Part shown: one piece after another, positions 7,219 to 15,948 of the stretch
Layout: each line of letters begins with the position of its first letter
Position numbering within the stretch: the first letter of the stretch is position 1
Assembly: GCA_016789745.1 (NCBI GenBank)
Contig: JAEUQF010000300.1
Span: 1-35,310, forward strand
Length of the DNA stretch: 35,310 bases
Reading direction: 5' to 3'
From: Bryobacterales bacterium
GTDB taxonomy: Bacteria > Acidobacteriota > Terriglobia > Bryobacterales > Bryobacteraceae
The notes under the pieces: model-generated
What the model was told of the DNA's origin: nothing
Database searches by the model: none
What the model saw: the letters and a program-made list of their open reading frames with translations, nothing else
Made by a program: the position numbers and the translations under genes

Positions 7219-7606
7219 AGACGGGCTCCGCTGTCGGCTGCGGATCCAGCAGGGAATGCACAAGGTTGCTGAGGTCGGAACTTGCGAATGGCTTTCGAAG
7301 GTAGCGGGTGACGCCAGCGATTGTGGCGGCGGCCTCGTCGCGTTCCTGGTCGCGTGCGGTGACCAGGACGATGGGGACCTCGGCCAGATCGCTGGAGTCT
7401 CGAAGCCGGGCGGCTACTTCCAGGCCGCTGTATCCCGGCATCATCCAATCCAGTATCACCACGTCCGGACGGGCGCCGATGGCGAGGCTGAGCGCCTCTT
7501 CTCCATCCTCGGCCTGCAGAACTTCCAGTCCCAAGCCTCGCAGACAAGAGACCATAATCTTGCGCTGGGCAGCAGAATCATCGGCGATGAGAATCCGTTT
7601 GGCCAT
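7217..7606 (-). CDS. Single-domain (CheY-like) response regulator
   Basis: A 129-residue receiver domain without an output domain. The acidic pair is in ILIADD (residues 5-10), the phospho-acceptor is Asp53 in ILDWMMPG, the switch Thr is in IVLVTARD and the conserved Lys is in LRKPF. The ATG at 7606 has an AGGAGAAGG ribosome-binding site directly upstream; an upstream ATG is open but less well placed. The protein probably works by protein-protein contact after phosphorylation by an unlinked histidine kinase. It is divergent from the subtilase gene, with an 85-bp gap that must hold both promoters. Confidence 0.9.
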   Translation of the reverse strand: MAKRILIADDSAAQRKIMVSCLRGLGLEVLQAEDGEEALSLAIGARPDVVILDWMMPGYSGLEVAARLRDSSDLAEVPIVLVTARDQERDEAAATIAGVTRYLRKPFASSDLSNLVHSLLDPQPTAEPV

Positions 7607-7691
7607 AACCTTCTCCTGACTCATCGGCTCCTGCCCAACGCAGTCTTTGCGAAATGCCCGAATTTTCCGGATCATTGAAGTAGGGAGTGGA

Positions 7692-9110
7692 ATGTTGTCC
7701 AGCGAACTGAGGTTTCCGTCCGACGGACAACCCGATCCGGTGATGCAAGCCGAGTTGTCTGCGTTGCCGACGCCGGTCAGGATGCACGCCGATCCGCACC
7801 ACACCGGACGCGGCGTGACGCTGGCCATGGTGGACTCCGGCTTCTACCCGCATCCCGACCTCATCCGGCCGCGCAATCGTATCCGTGCCTGGGTGGACGC
7901 CACGCGGGAGCCGGTTGAGGCTTATTTCTATGGGCCTTCCGAAGTGCCGCGCTGGCCGCGCTGGAACCAGGGCGAAGGACTGCAATGGCACGGAACCATG
8001 ACAACGACCGTAGCCGCCGGGCGGGGAACGGAAAGTGCGGGGCTCTACCGTGGCATTGCCAGCGAAGCCGATCTGGCACTCATCCAGGTCTGTGACAGCG
8101 ACGGGCGCATCCCCGACGCGTCCATCGTTCGTGCCCTGCGCTGGCTTTGGGAGAATGCCGAGCGGCTGCGGCTACGTGTCGCAAATTTGTCGGTGGTGGG
8201 CGACGGGCCGGCCAAGCCCGGCAACGCCATCGACAGCGCGGCATCCGCCCTGGTTCGTCGTGGGGTAGTCGTGGTTTGCGCCTCCGGAAACGATGGGGTG
8301 CGGCGCCTGCTGCCTCCGGCCACTTGTCCCGACGCCATCACGGTCGGCGGCGTCGACGAGCAGCACCCGTTGCAACAGAACCACCGGGTCCTCTGGCATA
8401 GCAACTACGGCGAAAGTACCATTGGCGCTCTTAAGCCTGAACTGGTGGCACCTTCCATCTGGGTGGTGGCGCCGATTCTACCCGGGACAAAAGAGCACGC
8501 CCGGGCGGCTGAGCTATTCGCCGCCCGCGCCGCCGGGGATGCCGGGGTGGAAGACGAGATCCAGCAGCAGAAACTGATCACCGCACACTATAAATTGGTG
8601 GAGGGCACCAGCTTTTCGGCCCCAATCGTGGCATCCACCATCGCCTGCATGATCGAAGCCAATCCCTCACTTACCCCCGATATAGTCCGCCAGTGCCTGT
8701 CTCAATCCTGCGAGTTCCTGCCCGGTGCGCCGGCAGAACAACAGGGCTTAGGTGCCATCGATTCCGGCCAGGCGGTGGCGCAGGCGCTGCGAGCTAAGGG
8801 CGGCGCCATGGAGGGCTATGCCCCGTCTCCCCAGATGACAGCCCAGGGCGCGGTGTTCTATCTCCGCCATGGCGAGCCGCGGCGGGTGGAGGTATTCGGC
8901 AGTTGGAATCACTGGCGAAAAGGCTACGACGCCCGCCAGATTGACCCGGGCATCTGGCGGGCGCTGGTGCCGGTGGTCGCCCCGGGGCGCCACGTCTATA
9001 AGTTCCTCCTGGACGGCAAGCGCTGGGTGGACGATCCGGCGAACCCGCGTAAGGTGCGCGACGGCCACGGCGGCTTCAACTCCATCCTGGTGGTGCCCGT
9101 TGCTGGCTGA
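7692..9110 (+). CDS. Subtilisin-family serine protease with C-terminal glycogen-binding-like (CBM48/AMPK1-CBM) domain
   Basis: A 472-residue protein. The S8 catalytic triad is Asp48 (AMVDSGFYPHPD), His100 (LQWHGTM) and Ser307 (EGTSFSAP), and the oxyanion Asn200 is in CASGNDG. Residues 387-470 form an early-set domain like the AMPK glycogen-binding domain: VEVFGSWNHWRKG, then GIWRALVPVVAPGRHVYKF, then DGKRWVDDPANP. No signal peptide is visible at the chosen start (ATG at 7692, AGGGAG upstream), so the protease seems cytoplasmic unless exported in an unusual way. Its end overlaps the TTG start of the peptidoglycan amidase gene. The domain pairing suggests a protease directed to a polysaccharide or regulated by one; this is inference. 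Confidence 0.88.
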   Translation: MLSSELRFPSDGQPDPVMQAELSALPTPVRMHADPHHTGRGVTLAMVDSGFYPHPDLIRPRNRIRAWVDATREPVEAYFYGPSEVPRWPRWNQGEGLQWHGTMTTTVAAGRGTESAGLYRGIASEADLALIQVCDSDGRIPDASIVRALRWLWENAERLRLRVANLSVVGDGPAKPGNAIDSAASALVRRGVVVVCASGNDGVRRLLPPATCPDAITVGGVDEQHPLQQNHRVLWHSNYGESTIGALKPELVAPSIWVVAPILPGTKEHARAAELFAARAAGDAGVEDEIQQQKLITAHYKLVEGTSFSAPIVASTIACMIEANPSLTPDIVRQCLSQSCEFLPGAPAEQQGLGAIDSGQAVAQALRAKGGAMEGYAPSPQMTAQGAVFYLRHGEPRRVEVFGSWNHWRKGYDARQIDPGIWRALVPVVAPGRHVYKFLLDGKRWVDDPANPRKVRDGHGGFNSILVVPVAG

Positions 9111-10683
9111 ACTCCTATTTGTGGCCGCCATGGGGCAGGCTCCCGAACCGTTCCGCGCGGTAGGGCTGTATTGTGACGCGCCGGCGGAAGCCCGTGCGTC
9201 GGCCGACGGCGCCAATTGGACATCCTGGATGGCCGGGCATTCCCACCAGGCTGGCGACGGGACGTTGTTGTGGTTTGAAACCCCGCAGCGCTACCTCGAA
9301 GTCTCCCGGCCTTGCCAGGTCTTGTTCGTGGAACCCGGCCCATCCCCGAAACGTCCATCGCCGGTGCGTCGAGCCGACGACGGCCTCGCCGTGGTGTCCC
9401 GCCAGGACTGGGGCTGTACGCCCGCCAGCTGTCCGGCGGCCGCTCCGCCCTCTTACACTAACGTCACGCATCTGGCGGTACACCACAGTGCCGGCGCAAA
9501 CGAGGCCTCCGATTGGGCCGCCGTGGTGCGCTCCATCTGGATCCTGCACGTGCGCGGCAACGGCTGGAACGACATCGGCTATAACTACCTGATCGATCCG
9601 GATGGCGTCCTTTACGAAGGGCGCGCGGGTGGGGACGGTGTGCTGGGAGCGCACTTCTCGGGGGTCAACACCGGCACGATGGGTGTCTGCCTGTTGGGCA
9701 CATTCTCCAACCAGGCCGTCACGCCGAAGGCTCTGGCCACCCTGCAGGCATTGCTCACCGCAAAGGCCCGCCGCTGGGGGCTCGATGCCGGCGGGCGATC
9801 CCCGCATGCGGCCAGCGGCCTGGAGTTGAACGTCATCAGCGGACACCGCGACGCGGGCCTGTCGCCACGCGCCACCAGCACCACCGAATGTCCCGGCAAC
9901 GGCCTCTACGCGGTCTTGCCGCAACTGCGGCGCCAGGTGCATGCCGCGTTGGCGGGCGAGTGCGCGGTGCAGGTCGGACGTCCCTACCGCTGTGCCAGCG
10001 CCAGCGGAGATGAGGTCGAGTTCCGGCTATTGGTGCCTCCGGGCTGTCCAGTGGAGGTAAGCGGTGCGCCGGCCTGGATCATATCCGTCACCGGCGACGA
10101 TGTGCTCCGTCTGCGTGTCGAGGCGAACGCCGCCGCGGCTCGCCGCAACGGCGTGCTCCGTGTGAATGGACAGACTTTGACGGTTGTGCAAGGCGCGTCG
10201 AACGAAGGACCGCTCGCTTGTGCCGAAACCGTCGCTAGCGCGGCCGGATTTGATGACCGCCCCGTTGTCCCTGGCGGGCTCATGTCCGTCCTCGGCAGCG
10301 GCTTGAGCGATGCGGTGACGGTGAACGGGCGCGCGGTTTCGGTGCTGTACGCGTCAGACTCGCAGATCAACGCCGTGCTGCCCCCCGCCACTCCGATCGG
10401 CTCGGCACGCGTGGTGGTCGGAAACGGCCCGGAGCGGCTCTTCTCGGTCACCGAGGTTGTGCCGGGGATTCTGGGCGTGGTCTATGAGGGGAGCCGCCTG
10501 CAAGTCTGGCTGACCGGCCTGCGGCCCGGCGCGGTGCTGACGGCAAACCTCGGCACAGTCGAGTCCGTACAGGCGTCCATGCCCGGCGTGTGGGTTGCCG
10601 ATATCGCGCTCGCGGATGAACCGGCGCAGCACCTTGTCGTTACCGGTGCCGGCGTAGCCAGCCTGCCCTTTCCAATCCAGTAA
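9100..10683 (+). CDS. Secreted peptidoglycan-recognition/N-acetylmuramoyl-L-alanine amidase with BACON-like and Solibacter-type (TIGR03437-like) C-terminal domains
   Basis: About 527 residues. The first 13 residues from the TTG at 9100 (MLAELLFVAAMGQA) look like a short signal peptide. Residues 90-285 are a PGRP/amidase_2 domain with zinc ligands His128 or 129 (LAVHHSAG), His249 (ISGHRD) and Cys264 (TECPG), and the catalytic Tyr in IGYNYLID. Residues 288-370 resemble a BACON domain (APAWIISVTGDD and NGVLRVNGQTLTVVQG). Residues 372-527 match the Solibacter-type domain (ASAAGFDDRPVVPGGLMSV, LYASDSQINAVLPPATP). The enzyme should cleave the amide between N-acetylmuramic acid and L-Ala of peptidoglycan outside the cell. 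The start is uncertain: it overlaps the subtilase gene by 11 bases, and GTG 9121 is an alternative. Confidence 0.87.
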   Translation: MLAELLFVAAMGQAPEPFRAVGLYCDAPAEARASADGANWTSWMAGHSHQAGDGTLLWFETPQRYLEVSRPCQVLFVEPGPSPKRPSPVRRADDGLAVVSRQDWGCTPASCPAAAPPSYTNVTHLAVHHSAGANEASDWAAVVRSIWILHVRGNGWNDIGYNYLIDPDGVLYEGRAGGDGVLGAHFSGVNTGTMGVCLLGTFSNQAVTPKALATLQALLTAKARRWGLDAGGRSPHAASGLELNVISGHRDAGLSPRATSTTECPGNGLYAVLPQLRRQVHAALAGECAVQVGRPYRCASASGDEVEFRLLVPPGCPVEVSGAPAWIISVTGDDVLRLRVEANAAAARRNGVLRVNGQTLTVVQGASNEGPLACAETVASAAGFDDRPVVPGGLMSVLGSGLSDAVTVNGRAVSVLYASDSQINAVLPPATPIGSARVVVGNGPERLFSVTEVVPGILGVVYEGSRLQVWLTGLRPGAVLTANLGTVESVQASMPGVWVADIALADEPAQHLVVTGAGVASLPFPIQ

Positions 10684-11970
10684 CTACGCCAGCTCGAGCC
10701 CGCGCATCGTACCCGTAGACGACGCAAACTTATGCGCGTCAATCCCCATCCGCTGCAGCATGCTCACATACAGGTTCGGCAACGGATAATTCCGTTGCGT
10801 GTCGAACGCCAGATGCTGCCCATGCTTGAATCCGCCGCCCGCCAGAATCACCGGCATGTTCGTCGTCGTGTGCTTGTTCGCATCGCCAAAGTTGCTGCCA
10901 TACAGCACCATCGACCGGTCTAGCAGCGTCTGCCCACCCTCCGGCGACGCCTTCAGCTTCGTGAGCAGCTCCGCCAACAACTTCATGTGCCACTCGTCAA
11001 TCGCCTTCAACTGCGCCAGCTTGCTCTCATTCTTTCCGTGATGCGAAAGGTTGTGATACCCATCCGTAATGTTGATGCCCTGAACATCAATCGCCGGCGA
11101 ATTGGAGCTATCCAGAAATAACGTCACCAGCCGCGTCGAGTCCGTCTCAAACGCCAGTTTCGCCATATCGTACATCAGCCGAACCTTCTCCATGTACGCC
11201 CGGCTCGAATCCGGATCCTTCGGCTCGGGGTGTTTGGTGGTAGGCTTCGGCTTGCGCTCCCAGGCGCGCGCCAGCACCATGCGCCGCTCCAACTCCCGCA
11301 CGCCGGTCATGTACTGATCCAGCCGTTCCTTGTCTCCAGGCCCCAGCGTCCGATTCATGCTCCCCGCATGGTCGGCCACCGTATCCATGATGCTTTCGCC
11401 TAACTTCAGCCGCGAGATCTGCCGTTCGATCTCCTCCTCGGTGCCCTGCAGAAACAGCCGACGGTACACGGCCGCCGCGCTGTCCTCACACGGCAGCATC
11501 ACCCCCGCACCTGTCCAACTCAACGACCGCTGCCCACGATTCACGTTCACGCCCAGCGTCAGGGACGGCAAGCGCGTCTTTACCCCAATATGCTCGGCCA
11601 TGAACTGATCCAGCGAGATCGAATTGCGGAACCCGCCGTTGCCCGGATGCGGCGCCGCTGTCAGGAAACATACCTCCGACGAATGGCTTCCATCCACATC
11701 GGGATGGGAGACCCCGCTGAACACCGTAAGATCGTTGCGGTGTTCCTGCAGCAGGCTCAGATACGGCGACGCCGTATACTCCCGCCCCGCGCCCTTCGGG
11801 AAGAAGCCCGTCTCCAGCAGCCCCAGGTTGTTGCACACGGCCAGCATGCGGCGCGGCGTTTCACTCGCCTGCATCGCCTCCAGCAAGGGCAGGCCCATTG
11901 CAACCCCCGCGCCTTGCAGAAAAGCCCGGCGAGGCAGCCCGCGCCTGGTCATGATGTTGGTTGTCCGCAT
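10684..11970 (-). CDS. DUF1552 protein with Tat signal
   Basis: A 428-residue protein. The N-terminus contains TRRGLPRRAFLQGAGVAMG, a twin-arginine signal typical of DUF1552 proteins. The body has family features: LLETGFFPKGAGREY, a VFSGVSHPDVDGSHSSE stretch, and the C-terminal GSNFGDANKHTTTNMPVILAG. The fold is related to alkaline phosphatase/sulfatase-like DUF1501 proteins, but no reaction is established. The ATG at 11970 is preceded by GAGGAAGTAAGC. The gene starts two bases after the DUF1592 cytochrome gene and is its usual partner in Planctomycetota and Acidobacteriota. It ends on the base after the stop of the convergent amidase gene. Confidence 0.9.
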   Translation of the reverse strand: MRTTNIMTRRGLPRRAFLQGAGVAMGLPLLEAMQASETPRRMLAVCNNLGLLETGFFPKGAGREYTASPYLSLLQEHRNDLTVFSGVSHPDVDGSHSSEVCFLTAAPHPGNGGFRNSISLDQFMAEHIGVKTRLPSLTLGVNVNRGQRSLSWTGAGVMLPCEDSAAAVYRRLFLQGTEEEIERQISRLKLGESIMDTVADHAGSMNRTLGPGDKERLDQYMTGVRELERRMVLARAWERKPKPTTKHPEPKDPDSSRAYMEKVRLMYDMAKLAFETDSTRLVTLFLDSSNSPAIDVQGINITDGYHNLSHHGKNESKLAQLKAIDEWHMKLLAELLTKLKASPEGGQTLLDRSMVLYGSNFGDANKHTTTNMPVILAGGGFKHGQHLAFDTQRNYPLPNLYVSMLQRMGIDAHKFASSTGTMRGLELA

Positions 11971-11972
11971 GC

Positions 11973-14480
11973 TTACTTCCTCGTAAATAAAGGGCTCTCG
12001 ATAATCTCGTGCAACAGGGTGCGCAGGCCGTAACGGTCGCCCTTGGCGGCGTCCAGGATACGTTCCACCTCGGCCCGATCCGCAAAGCCCACCGGGGCAC
12101 CTGTCGCATACGTAACCCACTGCCGCACCATGTTCCGCGCTAACTGCCGGTCATCGGCCGCCAGCAGCTTCTTCAAATCGGCAACGTTGCGGAACTGCGC
12201 GCCACCCGCCAAATCCCCCGACGCATCCACGGGTTGCGCCAGCCGGAACGTGAACGTATGCCCATTCTTGCCGATACCGTTCACGGGCTCGCCTTCTTCG
12301 GTCGAACGATACTTGTCCCGCCACCCGCCCAGCACGTCGAAATTCTCCAGGGCAAAGCCCGGCGGATCGATCTTTATATGGCACACCGCGCAGGAGGCAA
12401 TACTCCGGTGCTTGTCCAACTGCTGGCGAATCGTCGTAGCCCCGCGCGTGTCCGGCTCCACGGCAGGCACTCCCGGCGGCGGAGGAGGCGGCGGATCCCC
12501 CAGGATGCGCTCCATCAGCCATACCCCACGCAATACCGGCGATGTCGTCGTGCCGTTCGCCGTTACCTTCAAAACGCTGGCCTGCGTCATCAAACCGCCG
12601 CGCACATGGCCCGCCGGCAGCGTTACGGGACGCATCCGCACCCCCTCAACACCGGCAATGCCGTAATGCTTCGCCAGATGCGCATTCAGCATCGTGACCT
12701 TCGCATCCACAAGCTCGGCCGCCGGGCGGTTCCGTTTCACCAGGTCATGGAAGAACAACTGCGTTTCGGCCATCGCCGACTCGTTCAGCAAATCATCCAG
12801 ATAGTAGTCGGGGTAGAGCACAACATCCGGCGTCGTGTCGTTCAGCTTTCGCAGATCCAGCCAATAGTCCAGAAACGCGTCCGTAAAGTCCTTGGATCGC
12901 GGGTCATCCAGTAGACGGTTCGCCTGCGCCCTCAGAACCGCGGCCTTCCTCACCGACCCGTCCGCTGCCCGTGCCCGCAGTTCGCCATCGGGCATCGTGT
13001 TCCACAGCAGATACGACAGCCGCGACGCCAGCGCAGGCGCTGCCAGCAGGCCGGGCTCTTCTTCCAGATACAGAAATCCTGGCGAGCACAGCACCGCCGT
13101 ATATCCCGCGAGCATCGCCTCATGGAAGCCCTGCGGCAGGCGATCCTTCACGATCTTCAAATAACGCTGGATCTCCGGCTCGGTAGCCGGACGCCGGTAC
13201 GCCGCCTTCACGAACGCACGTAGCAGGCGTTCGGCATCCTCCGGCTTCTGCGAGCCGAACAGCGCCTCGCCCATGTGGCGCTCGGGCTTCAGTGGACCCG
13301 CCACCTCCATCCAGCGATACGCCACCCCCGGCATGCCTTCCTCGGTAGCATCCGGACTCCCGATAAATCCCGGCCGTGACCGGAATAGCCGCGCCGCATC
13401 CGGCAGAATCTGTTCCCCCGGCAGCAGGTACGCATCCAACTCATGCACCGTCGGCTCCGGCGTCACATCGAAAGAGCCCAGCAGCCGCTTCTCTCCACCA
13501 CGCGCTAGGGCATAGATCGTCAGCGGCTCCACCGTCCGCCCCTTGGAGGTCTTCTCCCGGTCCGGCCGCCAATACGTGAGCTTATCGCCCCGGAAGCCGG
13601 CGGTGTGCAGCGTATGGATCCAAAGTGAGAAGGCATTAAACCGCAGCCGGTACTTCCCACCAGCGGGCGCCGTGAACGTATCGAAGTGATACTCGTTCCC
13701 GATATACGTGCCCGCCGGCGTGGCGAATCCTTCCAACTCCCGCGTCGCCGGGTCCTTATCCCCCACCGTCAGCGGCGCCTTCTCCGCCAACACCTCGGGT
13801 TGCGCCTCAAAACCCAGAATCGGGATACTCGCCCGCTCCGGATGCCGGTTGAACGGGCTATACCGCATGCGGTTCAACATGCGCCGCTGGTCGCGGGCAT
13901 AATGGCGCGACAGCCGTTCGGGTTCTCCCGCTGCCTTGATCACCGCGCGCAACGCCTGTTCGGCCGTCTCCAGATAGCGCGCCATCTGAACGTGCGAAAC
14001 GTCCAACGCCTGGCCCACCTTGTTGAACCGCTGCACGATGCCGTCTTCCGGCAACCCGTCCCGCAGTTGCAGCCACGGAGCGCCCAGCAGATCGCGAACC
14101 GTATTCTCGTACTCGTACCGGTTCAGCCGTCGCAGCACGCTCCGCCCGCGGGCGGCGTTGCGTTCTGTCTCATGCGCGATCATCGGCCCTGCAATCGCCT
14201 TGACAAAGGCGCCACGCTCCGCCGCTCCCAACGCCGGCGTGCCTTTCGGCGGCATGGCCCCATCGCGCACCTGGTCATGAATGCGCACCCAGCGCTCGAA
14301 CGTATGGGTATCGTTCAGGTCGAAGCGCAGCGCCGTCAGGTCCAGCCCGGCGGGGGCTTTCGCACCCTTATGACAAGCCGTACACCGCTGGTCCAGAAAG
14401 GCTCGGGCCGTGGACGGCACAGGGGCCGGCGGCAACTCCGCCGCGGATAAAGCCAGCGCCGCCAGCAGTGCTACGGTCAT
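11973..14480 (-). CDS. Planctomycete-type cytochrome c protein (DUF1587/DUF1592/DUF1595/DUF1588/DUF1585)
   Basis: An 835-residue exported protein. It has an N-terminal hydrophobic signal (MTVALLAALALSAAE), a heme c motif CTACH at 33-37, and a further CxxCH, CAVCH, near residue 735 followed by IKIDPPGFALENFD, the signature of the C-terminal DUF1588/DUF1585 region. The middle carries LRRLNRYEYENTVRDLLG (DUF1587) and NEYHFDTFTAPAGGKYRLRF (a carbohydrate-binding-like insert). Family members are periplasmic, and their electron-transfer role and substrate are not known. The gene sits between a sugar isomerase gene (one base away) and DUF1552 (two bases away). All three are likely one operon. Confidence 0.9.
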   Translation of the reverse strand: MTVALLAALALSAAELPPAPVPSTARAFLDQRCTACHKGAKAPAGLDLTALRFDLNDTHTFERWVRIHDQVRDGAMPPKGTPALGAAERGAFVKAIAGPMIAHETERNAARGRSVLRRLNRYEYENTVRDLLGAPWLQLRDGLPEDGIVQRFNKVGQALDVSHVQMARYLETAEQALRAVIKAAGEPERLSRHYARDQRRMLNRMRYSPFNRHPERASIPILGFEAQPEVLAEKAPLTVGDKDPATRELEGFATPAGTYIGNEYHFDTFTAPAGGKYRLRFNAFSLWIHTLHTAGFRGDKLTYWRPDREKTSKGRTVEPLTIYALARGGEKRLLGSFDVTPEPTVHELDAYLLPGEQILPDAARLFRSRPGFIGSPDATEEGMPGVAYRWMEVAGPLKPERHMGEALFGSQKPEDAERLLRAFVKAAYRRPATEPEIQRYLKIVKDRLPQGFHEAMLAGYTAVLCSPGFLYLEEEPGLLAAPALASRLSYLLWNTMPDGELRARAADGSVRKAAVLRAQANRLLDDPRSKDFTDAFLDYWLDLRKLNDTTPDVVLYPDYYLDDLLNESAMAETQLFFHDLVKRNRPAAELVDAKVTMLNAHLAKHYGIAGVEGVRMRPVTLPAGHVRGGLMTQASVLKVTANGTTTSPVLRGVWLMERILGDPPPPPPPGVPAVEPDTRGATTIRQQLDKHRSIASCAVCHIKIDPPGFALENFDVLGGWRDKYRSTEEGEPVNGIGKNGHTFTFRLAQPVDASGDLAGGAQFRNVADLKKLLAADDRQLARNMVRQWVTYATGAPVGFADRAEVERILDAAKGDRYGLRTLLHEIIESPLFTRK

Positions 14481-14481
14481 A

Positions 14482-15306
14482 CTACAAATCGCCCCGCACC
14501 ATCTTTCGCAGATACCGCGCCCCGCGCGGCACCGCGGTCATCTCATCTTCCTTGCCTTCATAGACAATGCAGCAGAAGCCGTTATAGTGCACACCCTGCA
14601 GAATCTGCGCCACGCGCTTGTAGTCGATGTGCCTCTCGCTCCCGTCCTGTTCCACATCGTAGAGCTTGACGCGAACGAACGGCGCGAGCGGCGCCACCTG
14701 TTCAAGCGACCGGTAGTAGTTCTCGTAGGTGTGACCGGCGATCTTCGGCCCATTGGGGCCGTTCCTGCCCGTAAAGTGCCCGGTGTCCAGGACAAGCGCG
14801 AAGTTCGGATGATCGACGGCCTTGTGAAAGCGCAGCATGTCGTCGCCGGTAGACGTGAGGCCGCTGTGATTCTGCAGCGCCACCACCATGCCCATATCGG
14901 CCCCGATCTCCGCGCACTTGCGCAGCGCATCGGCTCCGCGCTTAAACGCCTCTTCGGGATTGCCGCCCTCCGGCGTCGAACCCACGAAGACACGCACCAG
15001 CGGGGCGCCCAGAAACAGGCCCGTTTCCATGGCGACACGGCACTTCTCGATCTCGCCGGGAATGCGCTCCGGGAAACGGCCGAACTCGGTCGAAACCGGG
15101 AAGCTGGGGACCGACATGCCGTTGTCCAGGCACATACGCCGCAACTGCTTCAGATAAATGCGGTCGAAGCTGCGCAGGTGCTGCATGTGCAGGTCGACGC
15201 CATCGAGAGCAAGCGAGCGCGCGGTCTTGATAAAGCCAGGCAAATCCATCTTGCCGGCTTTGAACTGGTTCTGGTAGCTGAGGGAGAGGCAACTGAGACG
15301 CATCAT
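14482..15306 (-). CDS. Sugar phosphate isomerase/epimerase-family TIM-barrel protein
   Basis: A 274-residue protein of the AP-endonuclease-2/xylose-isomerase-like superfamily. Visible signatures are LALDGVDLHMQHL near 35, GAPLVRVFVGSTPEGG near 100, VVALQNHSGLT near 145 (metal-site His), FALVLDTGHF near 173 (Asp/His) and NGFCCIVYEGKEDE near 248 (Glu). These fit a divalent-metal isomerase or epimerase acting on a sugar or sugar-derived compound. No signal peptide is present. It is the first gene of the operon with the DUF1592 and DUF1552 genes, so the three may handle a carbohydrate substrate together; this is inference. Two adjacent ATG codons (15306, 15303) can start it. Confidence 0.8.
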   Translation of the reverse strand: MMRLSCLSLSYQNQFKAGKMDLPGFIKTARSLALDGVDLHMQHLRSFDRIYLKQLRRMCLDNGMSVPSFPVSTEFGRFPERIPGEIEKCRVAMETGLFLGAPLVRVFVGSTPEGGNPEEAFKRGADALRKCAEIGADMGMVVALQNHSGLTSTGDDMLRFHKAVDHPNFALVLDTGHFTGRNGPNGPKIAGHTYENYYRSLEQVAPLAPFVRVKLYDVEQDGSERHIDYKRVAQILQGVHYNGFCCIVYEGKEDEMTAVPRGARYLRKMVRGDL

Positions 15307-15334
15307 AGGCGAAATCCAGGATCTTACTGGTTGC

Positions 15335-15535
15335 CTACTTTATCAAATCGTGAGAATTCAGGCGGAGCTTGACGATGCGGTTGTCATCCGCACGATTCAG
15401 TTCGTGGGGCGGAGAGTCCAGCAGGAAGTGCTCGTCGCCGTAAAGCCAGCCCAGGTAGCTGACGAGCCCCACTACCAGGAACGGAATGGCAACGACGAGA
15501 ACAACCGGTAGCACCGCACTTCCATTCTGACGCAC
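15335..15535 (-). CDS. Possible small membrane protein
   Basis: A possible 66-codon gene from GTG 15535. One strong hydrophobic segment (LPVVLVVAIPFLVVGLVSYL) is followed by a polar tail. Its first part contains a 34-nt sequence found again at 21184-21217, and its upstream end runs into the promoter region of the divergent PadR gene. No ribosome-binding site is obvious and no family is recognised. It may be real or a decayed fragment. Confidence 0.35.
   Translation of the reverse strand: MRQNGSAVLPVVLVVAIPFLVVGLVSYLGWLYGDEHFLLDSPPHELNRADDNRIVKLRLNSHDLIK
15500..15533. repeat. 34-nt dispersed repeat, copy 1
   Basis: The sequence starting AACAACCGGTAGCACCGCAC matches 21184-21217 at 32 of 34 positions, in the same orientation. 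Both copies are near the 5' side of unrelated genes. On the minus strand it reads as RQNGSAVLPVV here and RQDGSAMLPVV in the second copy. Confidence 0.8.
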
Positions 15536-15588
15536 GCACGCTCTCGCCCAGTAGCAATCATTTGACAAGGTCGATCAATCCCTCTTAC

Positions 15589-15610
15589 TATAATCTGTCG
15601 AGAGACGACA
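15589..15610 (+). promoter_or_regulatory. Promoter -10 and inverted repeat at the PadR gene start
   Basis: A perfect -10 box TATAAT lies at 15589-15594. The inverted repeat TGTCG-AGAGA-CGACA (15596-15610) directly follows and ends on the A of the start codon. A TTGACA at 15562-15567 is present but the spacing of 21 bp is longer than the usual 17. Self-repression by PadR at this site is likely by analogy with the family. Confidence 0.5.
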
Positions 15611-15948
15611 TGTCGAAAGATAAACCAGAAGTCCCCTACGGCACCCTGGACCTCCTCATCCTCCGAACCCTCGAGACCATGGGCAGCCTGCATGGCTACG
15701 CCCTCGCTCGCCGCATCGAACAGGTCTCCGGAGAATCCCTCCAACTCAGTCAGGGCTCCATCTATCCCGCGCTGATCCGCCTCCAACAGGAAGGCTGGAT
15801 CGATTGCACCTGGGGTGTCTCGGAGACCAACCGCAAGGTGAAGTTCTACGCCCTGACCGAATCCGGCCGCAAACAGGTTCCCGTCGAGATTGCCAATTGG
15901 GAGAAAGCCACCGCCCTCGTTGCGCGATTCCTGGGAGCCACGTCATGA
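15610..15948 (+). CDS. PadR-family transcriptional regulator (permease-linked)
   Basis: A 112-residue PadR-like winged-helix protein. The signature is present: YGTLDLLILRTLETMGSLHG near the N-terminus, then SLQLSQGSIYPALIRLQQEG (recognition helix and wing) and KFYALTESGRKQ. PadR proteins repress a neighbouring transporter gene until a small molecule binds. The gene overlaps the permease start by ATGA (15945-15948), so the regulator and transporter are translationally coupled. The ATG at 15610 is preferred over an upstream TTG because it follows the -10 box and opens just before the conserved domain. Confidence 0.92.
   Translation: MSKDKPEVPYGTLDLLILRTLETMGSLHGYALARRIEQVSGESLQLSQGSIYPALIRLQQEGWIDCTWGVSETNRKVKFYALTESGRKQVPVEIANWEKATALVARFLGATS

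Noticed and set aside
11590..12033. Plus-strand frames opposite DUF1552 and DUF1592 genes
   Set aside because: Antisense shadows of well-supported genes, without domains or plausible starts.
15562..15594. Standard sigma70 promoter TTGACA...TATAAT for the first PadR gene
   Set aside because: Spacing is 21 bp, longer than functional sigma70 promoters normally allow. Only the -10 box is kept as supported.
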